Source: Cytophagaceae bacterium
Lineage (GTDB): Bacteria; Bacteroidota; Bacteroidia; Cytophagales; Spirosomataceae
NCBI GenBank assembly: GCA_947459055.1
Contig: CANHCG010000136.1
Location: 1-5,675, forward strand
DNA length: 5,675 bases
Direction: 5' to 3'
Of this stretch, positions 1 through 5,675 are shown in pieces (within the stretch, counting starts at the first letter, position 1; each line of letters opens with the position of its first letter). Under the pieces are notes generated by a model that was not told the origin of the DNA, did no database searches, and saw only the letters and a program-made list of their open reading frames with translations. The translations under genes and the position numbers were made by a program.

Positions 1-73
1 GGCCTGCCATTGCGGCTGTTGCCGCCTTAATCATAAACTCCCTTCGAGAATTCATGGATTCGTTCTTTTTCAT
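1..73 (-). CDS. Tat-signal protein, N-terminal fragment (cut by window edge)
   Basis: Only the first 24 codons lie in the window; the gene continues past the left edge. The translation begins MKKNESMNSRREFMIKAATA and continues AMAG. This is a twin-arginine (Tat) signal: S9-R10-R11-E12-F13-M14, close to the SRRxFLK consensus, followed by the start of an Ala-rich hydrophobic stretch. The product should therefore be exported folded, often with a cofactor. An alternative start at Met7 (ATG at 55-53) would give the short n-region MNSRREF, which is more typical of Tat signals; neither start has a clear Shine-Dalgarno sequence. It starts 25 bp (or 43 bp) after the stop of the ceramidase-fold gene on the same strand, so it is very likely the next gene of that operon. 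In Bacteroidota such signals are common on Gfo/Idh/MocA-type oxidoreductases and other sugar-processing enzymes, but nothing visible identifies the mature domain. Confidence 0.75.
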   Translation of the reverse strand, partial: MKKNESMNSRREFMIKAATAAMAG

Positions 74-98
74 AGGTATAGGTTTTTGATGCTGTAAT

Positions 99-1436
99 TT
101 ATTTTATTTTTTTTATTGTTAGGTGAATCGCCTCCATGATTTTTTCTTCAATGCCCTTTTCAAATGGCCCTGGCATACCATAATAGATCATACTCGAATC
201 TGCCTCATAGCCTCCTTCCTGCAAAACGCGTTCGGAAGGTATGTAACACATGACTTCGTTACTGTAGCCGGCAACAAAAATATTTTTGTCCGGAAATTTT
301 TTTTTAGTCCTCAGCGAATAATCTACCACCACTTCGCCACCTAAAGCAATGACTCTGAATTCATTGCCCAACCGGATACCTTGAACCGGATATTGATAAT
401 AGTCGGTATTCCAACCTTTATTATAGGCTTCTAGCATTAATTTAGCCCTGCGTTGGATAAATTTATCCGAACTCTGCAGGTCTTTTTGATAATCAGCCGC
501 CGGAACTTTTTTGAACTTCAATGGGATAAAACTAAAATAGGATTGAATCTCATTTTTGATGGGCTTTAAGGTACTTGAATGGACCAAATTGACCACCTGG
601 TCCCCCAGGCTATTTCCGTGTTTTTGAGCTAGCTCCACAGTCCCGCGGGGTTCTGGATTTTGATCGCCAGCACAACCTAACATAAAAAATGCCGTGGCCG
701 TGGGGATTTTTTTCTCGATATCTAATTGTGCAAATCCGGCATAATCCCCATTGATTAAATAATTGTTTCCCATCAAAGTCGTATTATGACAAGCATAGCC
801 AAACAAAACCCCTTTAATTTCACCTGCAGAATTCATGATTTTTAAAACGGGAACATCATGATCGATAGGTCCAGGTAGGGATAATCCATTCTTTTGTGCG
901 GCCAACGCTCTCCGGTTGATGGCAAAGTCGGCCGACGTATGTCCAACAAATACTTGCATCGGTTCTTGATTCGCATAAGCATCGGTAATTACCTGGATTA
1001 ATTTATCCACTAAAACTTGGGTGTATGCTGAAACGATTTTTTGGTCTTGTGGGCTATACTCTGCAATGACGCTTAAGGACGGCCAAATCATGGGTCCAGA
1101 ATGCGTATGGGAGGAATTAAATAGGAGTTGGCGCCGCTCAATCCCCAATTTTTCCTTTACTTTTTCTGCGACCTCTGTCGATACTTGGTGCGAAAGGCCC
1201 AATAAATCAGTGGTCACCAGAATCATTTTTTCGTTTTTATTCGATAGCACAAGTGCTTTTGCCCACAAATCGTGCAGTACGCCTTCCGCTGGCTTATCTC
1301 GATTCGCATAGCCTGTCAAGAAGGCGGTTGATGTGGGCGTGATGTTAATTTTGGCGATACCCACTTGCATCGCTGTTTGCGAAAAACAGGTGGTCATTGT
1401 GGCCAAATAAACAAACAATACAAACCTTATTTTCAT
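99..1436 (-). CDS. Secreted neutral/alkaline ceramidase-like protein with altered nucleophile site
   Basis: This 445-residue protein belongs to the neutral/alkaline non-lysosomal ceramidase N-terminal domain family. It starts with a Sec-type signal peptide (basic n-region, hydrophobic residues 5-16, probable cleavage near S19-Q20). C17 lacks a good lipobox (M-T-T-C), so lipidation is unlikely. Family landmarks run in order: the VGIAKINITP strand (25-34); SSHTHSGP (108-115) with H110 and H112; ACHNTT (215-220) with H217, then NGDYAG (229-234); GCAGDQNP (254-261); GGE (366-368) with E368; and GGYEADSS (408-415) with Y410. By comparison with the Pseudomonas enzyme, H110, H217, E368 and Y410 would be the zinc ligands. 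The usual NxGDxSPN motif, whose Ser is the nucleophile, reads CAGDQNPE here, putting N260 at that position. True ceramidases also carry a C-terminal domain and are about 650-700 residues; this one ends soon after the catalytic domain. It is therefore probably a metal-dependent hydrolase of unknown substrate, not a proven ceramidase. Its start overlaps the stop of the propeller gene by ATGA. Confidence 0.85.
   Translation of the reverse strand: MKIRFVLFVYLATMTTCFSQTAMQVGIAKINITPTSTAFLTGYANRDKPAEGVLHDLWAKALVLSNKNEKMILVTTDLLGLSHQVSTEVAEKVKEKLGIERRQLLFNSSHTHSGPMIWPSLSVIAEYSPQDQKIVSAYTQVLVDKLIQVITDAYANQEPMQVFVGHTSADFAINRRALAAQKNGLSLPGPIDHDVPVLKIMNSAGEIKGVLFGYACHNTTLMGNNYLINGDYAGFAQLDIEKKIPTATAFFMLGCAGDQNPEPRGTVELAQKHGNSLGDQVVNLVHSSTLKPIKNEIQSYFSFIPLKFKKVPAADYQKDLQSSDKFIQRRAKLMLEAYNKGWNTDYYQYPVQGIRLGNEFRVIALGGEVVVDYSLRTKKKFPDKNIFVAGYSNEVMCYIPSERVLQEGGYEADSSMIYYGMPGPFEKGIEEKIMEAIHLTIKKIK
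1433..1436 (-). other. ATGA stop/start overlap, propeller gene to ceramidase-like gene
   Basis: The complement of 1433-1436 reads ATGA, which combines the TGA stop of the propeller gene and the ATG start of the ceramidase-like gene. No Shine-Dalgarno sequence precedes it (the upstream bases read TTTGTTCCC), so start of the downstream gene probably depends on ribosomes finishing the upstream one. Confidence 0.85.
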
Positions 1437-2716
1437 GGGAACAAATTTATCTTGATTAAATCGGTGATTATTTTCCCATTTCGATTGACCCGAGCGAGGG
1501 TGTAGACATTTTTCGCTGTATCCACGGAAATGGAATTAACATATAGGGGCCTTTCCCCATTTTCATAAAAGATGGGTCCGTGATCTTGGTAGGTATTTGT
1601 GGGAATTTCGTAGGTAATTAAATGCAAATTTTCCAATCCTTTCGCTGCGCCTTTGGCGATGGATTTTTCTCCTTCGATTCTTTTTCCGTTTTCAAAAATA
1701 GGGCCTCCCGTTAAGTAATAGATGGTTTTTCCGTCGGGGCCTAAGGTAAACCCTAAATAGCCATAACTGAATTGATCGAAAAACCCTGATTTTTTGGAAG
1801 GCAAGGAGGTGATTCGGTCGACAATTTCTACCGTTTGTGCCTTTGGGTCAAACTTAAATAAATAACCCGAGTTACCGTGAACACCATAGGCGACCTGTTC
1901 AGGGGCATACCAAAATATTTGTCGCCAGTGATATCCCATCGTTCCCGGTAAGCTAGGCTCATATTTTCCGAAATAATCCAAACGTAAATGGGCGTTCGAT
2001 AGTCGATGGATTTTTAATTCCATCGGGTCCACATAAAAGATATCTCCTTCGATGGTGGTCCAGTAACAATAGCCGGTATCCTCATCGACTACTAAGGATC
2101 GGCATAAGGAACGAAAATCATCGCCTGGCGTCCCAGCCTCCCCATTGCCAGAAATTTTTCCTAAAAGCGTTAGCTTTTTGTCCTTCACTTGGTAAGTGAA
2201 AAATTGTCCAGTAGGCCAAGTTATCCCAAACATATTTCCCCGCTGTGTATCCATGCACATGCTAACGACACCTTCGCCATCGGGGATCATGGACAAATCT
2301 TCAAAGGTTTCATTACCTAAATCATAGGAAAGAATATGCCCGCCGGGATATAAATCAAATCCATCGGGTGCTTGTTCGGGTAGGCGATCCATGCCGTCGA
2401 TGAGTTGATAATACCCCACATGCGTGGCAAAGTAAAGCTTCTGTTGGTATTCATAAAAAAGCACATGGCTTTTGCCTTGCGCGATGCATTTTTTGTCTGA
2501 CTGCCCACAGATGACATTCAGGTCACCCAGGTGTTTTATTTCTTCAGAGGAAGGATTAAATCGAAACATTTGGCCACCTACATCTAATTTATCAGATGAT
2601 AATACATAATATAAGCGACCATCGCTGGCCATCGACATGGCATTATAGGTATCATGGGCGTCTGGAAAACCAGAATCAAAGCAACGGGCAATTAAGGGGC
2701 TATTGGGATTTCTCAT
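1433..2716 (-). CDS. Unnamed seven-bladed beta-propeller-like protein
   Basis: I do not recognise a named family for this 427-residue protein. The sequence falls into seven repeats with the pattern 'hydrophobic strand, D/P-x-G or turn, aromatic strand, G-x-hydrophobic-aromatic-D/N, closing strand', as expected of a beta-propeller. Approximate blades are 24-66, 83-144, 149-189, 205-243, 265-303, 318-382 and 389-427. Typical blade cores are SDGRLYYVLS (31-40), DTGYCYWT (213-220) with DIFYVD (225-230), GYLFKFDP (284-291) and GPDGKTIYYL (326-335). Blades 2 and 6 carry insertions. The N-terminus (MRNPNSPLIARCF) has no signal peptide, Tat motif or membrane segment, so it is predicted cytoplasmic unless the start is wrong, although its neighbours are exported. 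The start is fixed by the ATGA overlap with the aminotransferase stop. Scattered histidines (H21, H99, H127, H263, H280) could form a metal or catalytic site in a lyase-like propeller, but this is speculation; a binding or scaffold role is equally possible. Confidence 0.8.
   Translation of the reverse strand: MRNPNSPLIARCFDSGFPDAHDTYNAMSMASDGRLYYVLSSDKLDVGGQMFRFNPSSEEIKHLGDLNVICGQSDKKCIAQGKSHVLFYEYQQKLYFATHVGYYQLIDGMDRLPEQAPDGFDLYPGGHILSYDLGNETFEDLSMIPDGEGVVSMCMDTQRGNMFGITWPTGQFFTYQVKDKKLTLLGKISGNGEAGTPGDDFRSLCRSLVVDEDTGYCYWTTIEGDIFYVDPMELKIHRLSNAHLRLDYFGKYEPSLPGTMGYHWRQIFWYAPEQVAYGVHGNSGYLFKFDPKAQTVEIVDRITSLPSKKSGFFDQFSYGYLGFTLGPDGKTIYYLTGGPIFENGKRIEGEKSIAKGAAKGLENLHLITYEIPTNTYQDHGPIFYENGERPLYVNSISVDTAKNVYTLARVNRNGKIITDLIKINLFP
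2713..2716 (-). other. ATGA stop/start overlap, aminotransferase to propeller gene
   Basis: The complement of 2713-2716 reads ATGA, joining the TGA stop of the aminotransferase to the ATG of the propeller gene. A purine-rich run (AAGAAAAAG, within the last aminotransferase codons) lies just upstream. The overlap supports co-transcription and translational coupling. Confidence 0.85.
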
Positions 2717-4077
2717 GAAAGCTTTTTCTTAATTTCATCGGCATGGGTATGAATCCGTTGAATCGCTTGAAAAATCAATTCCATCTCATTTTTTGAACCT
2801 AAAAGCATGTTTTGAGTAAACCAAACTGCCTCATTACATAATTGATCATTCAGGGGGCATTGGTTTTGCTCCATATAGGCCGCGTAGTTCAGTTCCTTTG
2901 AAGTATACATTTTTTGATAATTAACGGATTCAAAGGTATGTTTTAAAAACGGTTGGGTATTTAAGGCCGTGTATCCGCCCATGCAAGGAACCCCCTCTGC
3001 ATCGAGCGCTTTCAAAAATTGGGCTCTTGTCAAGCCTTTAAATGCTGCTTGGTCATATCTAAATGGATATAAATGGTAAGCTGCTTTGGTAACTTCCGGG
3101 TATAAACGCAACACATGTATGCCGGGAATGGTTTTTAATAAGGATGTTAAATAAGCGGCATTTTGATTTCTCGTTTCTGTTTGCGCTTCCAAACGGGTTA
3201 ATTGGGCTAATCCAATCGCCGCTTGATACTCTGAAAATCTCAATTTGTTTGCTTGCATTTGACTCCCAGCGGTTACAGATCCGGTAGCGATGCCATAGGG
3301 TAAACCTAAATTATGGTAGGAATAACAGGCATCCATGAATGCATCATCATCGCTGATAATGGCGCCGCCTTCGCCGATGGCTATATTTTTCGAGTTTTGA
3401 AAGCTGTAGCAACCAGCTTTGCCGAAGGTCCCCACTTTTTGATGATTGATTTCAGCTAATGGGGCCTGGCAGGTATCTTCGATCACGTCCAACTTATGTT
3501 TTTTAGCTATGTCCATGATGCGAATCATATCAGAAGGTAGTCCTAAAATATGAACAGGCATGATGGCTTTTGTGCGTCGGGTGATTTTAGCTTCTATTTT
3601 CGAAGGGTCCATTTGAAAGGTCGTCGGATCCACATCTACGAAAATAGGAATGGCGCCATTGGCTAAAATGGATTGGATGGTCGCGATGAATGTATAAGGA
3701 GTCACGATCACTTCATCGCCAGCGTTTATTTTCGATTGATGAAGGGCAATGATGAGGGCGTTTGTTCCATTCACGACTGTCATACATCTTTTTGAGCCAA
3801 TTAATTGGGCCCAAGCCTGTTCGAATTGAATGACAGTTTTTGACCTAGACCAAACCCCACTGCGCATGACGTCAAGAAGCAATTTTTCGTCTTTTTCAGG
3901 CTCCCAAATAGGCCATTTGATCCATTGGGCTGGGTTTATGGTTTTTTCGCCACCTAAAATAAAGGGCTTGTTGGTATTTTTTGAGATACTCGTAAACGTG
4001 GATTTTGAAATAATTCCAGCATGCAGACTGAGAAAAGAAGCATTTTTAATGAAATTTCTTCGGTTCGTGTTTTTCAT
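2713..4077 (-). CDS. Tat-exported DegT/DnrJ/EryC1/StrS-family PLP aminotransferase
   Basis: This 454-residue protein is a full-length member of the DegT/DnrJ/EryC1/StrS (sugar aminotransferase, fold type I) family. These enzymes use PLP to move an amino group, usually from glutamate or glutamine, to a keto-sugar or keto-cyclitol. Visible landmarks are NGTNAL (103-108) for phosphate binding, PYTFIAT (127-133), IEDTCQAPLAE (199-209) with D201 expected to pair with the PLP ring nitrogen, SFQNSKNIAIGEGGAI (225-240) with K230 as the Schiff-base lysine, and RFSEYQAAIGLAQL (280-293). A GYTALNTQPF segment (368-377) resembles the GYPxLxxxPxF region of inosose-type aminotransferases, a weak hint at a cyclitol or sugar substrate. 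The N-terminus has a Tat-type signal, N5-R6-R7-N8-F9-I10-K11, then an apolar stretch (13-23), and about 20 extra residues precede the catalytic domain. Tat export would suit a protein folded around PLP in the cytoplasm. It is the first gene of the visible operon, and its stop overlaps the propeller start. Confidence 0.9.
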   Translation of the reverse strand: MKNTNRRNFIKNASFLSLHAGIISKSTFTSISKNTNKPFILGGEKTINPAQWIKWPIWEPEKDEKLLLDVMRSGVWSRSKTVIQFEQAWAQLIGSKRCMTVVNGTNALIIALHQSKINAGDEVIVTPYTFIATIQSILANGAIPIFVDVDPTTFQMDPSKIEAKITRRTKAIMPVHILGLPSDMIRIMDIAKKHKLDVIEDTCQAPLAEINHQKVGTFGKAGCYSFQNSKNIAIGEGGAIISDDDAFMDACYSYHNLGLPYGIATGSVTAGSQMQANKLRFSEYQAAIGLAQLTRLEAQTETRNQNAAYLTSLLKTIPGIHVLRLYPEVTKAAYHLYPFRYDQAAFKGLTRAQFLKALDAEGVPCMGGYTALNTQPFLKHTFESVNYQKMYTSKELNYAAYMEQNQCPLNDQLCNEAVWFTQNMLLGSKNEMELIFQAIQRIHTHADEIKKKLS

Positions 4078-4150
4078 AGGATACGATTCTTTTTACAAAA
4101 AAATAATCGAAATATGGTTTAGTTAATTTTAATCATACGAATTTGAATTC

Positions 4151-4206
4151 AATAATAATGGATTTACTAATTATTATTTCATAAAATAAATTTATTCTTA
4201 TTTTAT
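4151..4206. repeat. Two neighbouring 9-bp perfect inverted repeats in the divergent intergenic region
   Basis: The first pair is AATAATAAT (4151-4159) with ATTATTATT (4170-4178), separated by 10 bp. The second is ATAAAATAA (4181-4189) with TTATTTTAT (4198-4206), separated by 8 bp. The two centres are 29 bp apart, nearly three helical turns. They lie between the two divergent genes and upstream of the SusC promoter, where a regulator could bind. The DNA is almost entirely A and T, so chance is a serious alternative, and hairpins made only of A-T pairs would be weak. Confidence 0.35.
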
Positions 4207-4226
4207 AAATATTTATTGGAAAAATA

Positions 4227-4259
4227 TTGTGTTTAAATGTTCAAATTGATTTACATTTG
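4227..4259 (+). promoter_or_regulatory. Predicted Bacteroidota-type promoter of the SusC-like gene
   Basis: TACATTTG at 4252-4259 matches the Bacteroidota -7 consensus TAnnTTTG exactly. A TTG at 4227-4229 lies 22 bp upstream, within the spacing reported for the -33 element in this phylum. The predicted transcription start would be around 4264-4267, giving a 5' leader of about 30 nt before the ATG at 4297. No equally good match (CAAAnnTA on the plus strand) was found for the opposite operon in 4078-4296. Confidence 0.6.
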
Positions 4260-4296
4260 ACGTTACAATTTTAAATATCACCAAAACAACTTACAC

Positions 4297-5675
4297 ATGA
4301 AAAAAATTTACCTTGGCAAAATTTTGCTGCTCTTGGTATGTCTTGTCTCCATGTCTTGGAGTGCAATGGCACAATCCCAAACCATTTCCGGTAAGGTTAC
4401 CGATGAAAAAGGAGAGGCATTAGTAGGAGTAAACATCTTACTTAAGGAGTCCAACAAAGGAACAAGTACGAATGTTGATGGAAAGTTCAGCATTGCGGTT
4501 CCTGGCGCTAAAAGTCAATTAGTGTTTACTTCAGTGGGTTTTGATACCAAAACCATTACAGTGGGTAATCAGTCGGTTATCAATGTCGTATTGACTGGAA
4601 ATGCACAAGATTTATCTGAAGTTGTCGTAATCGGTTACGGTACGCAACGGAAATCAGATTTAACAGGTGCTGTTAGTTCCATCAAGACAGATCAATTATT
4701 AGAGCGTCCCGCATCTTCATTAAACCAAGCTTTGGCTGGTCGTATGGCAGGTGTTCAGGTGAACAACAACTCAGGTCGTCCAGGTGGTCGTACCACAGTT
4801 CGTGTTCGTGGATTTAGCTCGATTAACTCGTCAAACAATCCATTATATGTGGTGGATGGTGTGATGCTTCCTCAAGGAACGTTGAATCAGTTTACCAATG
4901 CGATTGACTATTTGAATCCAAATGATATCGTTTCGGTAGAGGTATTGAAAGATGCTTCTTCGACCGCTATTTATGGAGCTCGTGGAGCGAATGGTGTTAT
5001 TTTGGTGACTACAAAAAAAGGTCAATCGGGTGAAGGTACAGTTACTTACAACACAGATTTCAGTGTGAACGTAACAGGTCCTAACAAGCCAGAAGTATTA
5101 AATGCGAAGCAATACTTAGCAGTAGAAGATTTAGCTTGGAAAAACATGGAGAAATATGATCCTGCTGGCTGGAAAGCTGGTAAGTGGGCTGCATATGATC
5201 CTCGTATTCGTCGTGCGAATTACAGCAAGTTATTCCCAGGTGTATTTGATTCAAACTTGAATCCTTTATATGACACGGATTGGTTTAATGAGTCTACTCA
5301 AGCTAAATTATCTCAAAACCACCAATTAGGATTCAGTGGCGGTAATAACCGGACGCAGTATTCATTCTCGATTGGTTATCGCGATGATCAAGGTTTAGTT
5401 AAAACAACCTATTCTACTCGTTATTCAAGTCGTTTTACGATCGATGATCAAATTAAGTCTTGGTTGAAAGTAGGAGGTACATTAGCTTACAACAATCAAT
5501 CAGAGCGTTTATCTGATGTGAATGATGCTGTTTCACGTCAAATCGTAGAAGATTTTCCTTATTTGCCTGTAACATACGCGGATGGTACTTATGCTAACAA
5601 CCGTGATTTTCCTTTTGCTGAAGGAACATTCAGTTCAGTTCACCGTTTAATGGGACGTCAGTTTATTTTGAATAC
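4297..5675 (+). CDS. SusC/RagA-family TonB-linked outer membrane transporter, N-terminal part (cut by window edge)
   Basis: The reading frame is open from ATG 4297 to the right edge and gives 459 residues of a protein that is usually about 1000 long. A Sec signal peptide covers residues 1-25 (KK, hydrophobic 9-17, cleavage near AMA-Q). Residues 29-101 form a carboxypeptidase-regulatory-like barrel-extension domain (TISGKVTDEKGEALVGVNI). The linker SEVVVIGYGTQRKSDLTGAV (107-126) is characteristic of SusC proteins. The TonB plug domain follows, with QALAGRMAGVQV (144-155), VRVRG (168-172), NPLYVVDGV (181-189) and VEVLKDASSTAIYGARGANG (214-233). The beta-barrel begins near 245. The protein would import an oligosaccharide, peptide or other large nutrient with a lipoprotein SusD lid, probably encoded just downstream. 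It is divergent from the aminotransferase operon. Of 20 arginine codons, 17 are CGT, suggesting high expression. There is no Shine-Dalgarno sequence; the A-rich leader is typical for the phylum. The substrate cannot be inferred. Confidence 0.93.
   Translation, partial: MKKIYLGKILLLLVCLVSMSWSAMAQSQTISGKVTDEKGEALVGVNILLKESNKGTSTNVDGKFSIAVPGAKSQLVFTSVGFDTKTITVGNQSVINVVLTGNAQDLSEVVVIGYGTQRKSDLTGAVSSIKTDQLLERPASSLNQALAGRMAGVQVNNNSGRPGGRTTVRVRGFSSINSSNNPLYVVDGVMLPQGTLNQFTNAIDYLNPNDIVSVEVLKDASSTAIYGARGANGVILVTTKKGQSGEGTVTYNTDFSVNVTGPNKPEVLNAKQYLAVEDLAWKNMEKYDPAGWKAGKWAAYDPRIRRANYSKLFPGVFDSNLNPLYDTDWFNESTQAKLSQNHQLGFSGGNNRTQYSFSIGYRDDQGLVKTTYSTRYSSRFTIDDQIKSWLKVGGTLAYNNQSERLSDVNDAVSRQIVEDFPYLPVTYADGTYANNRDFPFAEGTFSSVHRLMGRQFILN

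Noticed and set aside
74..98. Terminator between the ceramidase-like gene and the Tat-signal gene
   Set aside because: The 25-bp gap contains no GC-rich hairpin with a following T run; it looks like an intra-operon spacer.
123..344. Plus-strand open frame of 73 codons
   Set aside because: It lies wholly inside the ceramidase-like gene on the opposite strand, and its translation shows no recognisable motif.
1021..1311. Plus-strand open frame of 96 codons
   Set aside because: It is antisense to the region coding the conserved SSHTHSGP motif of the ceramidase-like protein; the motif-bearing frame is the real one.
99..1436. Lipoprotein signal in the ceramidase-like protein (C17)
   Set aside because: The residues before the cysteine (M-T-T) do not fit a lipobox; an ordinary cleaved signal peptide ending near FSQ is more likely.
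2317..2517. Minus-strand open frame of 66 codons
   Set aside because: It is an alternate frame inside the propeller gene, whose own frame is continuous and repeat-structured.
4091..4105. Possible -7 element for the minus-strand operon (complement reads TATTTTTTTG near 4096-4105)
   Set aside because: The spacing inside the motif does not match TAnnTTTG, and the match relies on a run of T residues; too weak to annotate.
3830..4126. Plus-strand open frame of 98 codons reaching into the intergenic region
   Set aside because: Most of it is antisense to the Tat signal and N-terminal part of the aminotransferase; there is no domain signature or promoter.
4308..5025. Two minus-strand open frames (4308-4493 and 4843-5025)
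   Set aside because: Both are antisense to the clearly coding SusC signal peptide, regulatory-like domain and plug.

Overview
The window looks like a chromosomal piece of a Bacteroidota genome. Three observations support this: a SusC/RagA-type TonB-linked outer membrane protein, start codons without a clear Shine-Dalgarno sequence, and an exact match to the Bacteroidota -7 promoter element (TAnnTTTG). Moderate-to-low GC, AT-rich intergenic DNA and the gene mix would suit a Cytophagales-type freshwater or soil bacterium, but that finer placement is inference.

Layout: the left 4.1 kb is one minus-strand operon, read from right to left. Its first visible gene (4077-2713) is a DegT/DnrJ/EryC1/StrS-family PLP aminotransferase with a twin-arginine signal. 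The second (2716-1433) is an unnamed seven-bladed beta-propeller-like protein without an export signal. The third (1436-99) is a secreted protein of the neutral-ceramidase fold whose metal site looks intact but whose usual serine nucleophile position holds asparagine. The fourth (73 to beyond the left edge) is cut off after 24 residues, which carry another twin-arginine signal. Both internal junctions are 4-bp ATGA stop/start overlaps, and the last gap is 25 bp, so the genes are almost certainly co-transcribed and partly coupled in translation.

A 219-bp AT-rich intergenic region (4078-4296) separates this operon from a divergent plus-strand gene (4297 to beyond the right edge) that encodes the first 459 residues of a SusC-like TonB-dependent transporter. 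The intergenic region holds a good promoter for the SusC gene and two neighbouring 9-bp perfect inverted repeats.

Working together (inference): the SusC protein, probably with a SusD partner beyond the right edge, would import a nutrient across the outer membrane. The exported hydrolase-fold protein and the two Tat-signal proteins would act on it, or on a related envelope compound, in the periplasm. A Tat-exported sugar-type aminotransferase beside a ceramidase-fold protein and an unnamed propeller is the most unusual part of the window. The substrate cannot be read from the sequence, and no RNA genes, CRISPR arrays, insertion sequences or phage genes were seen.
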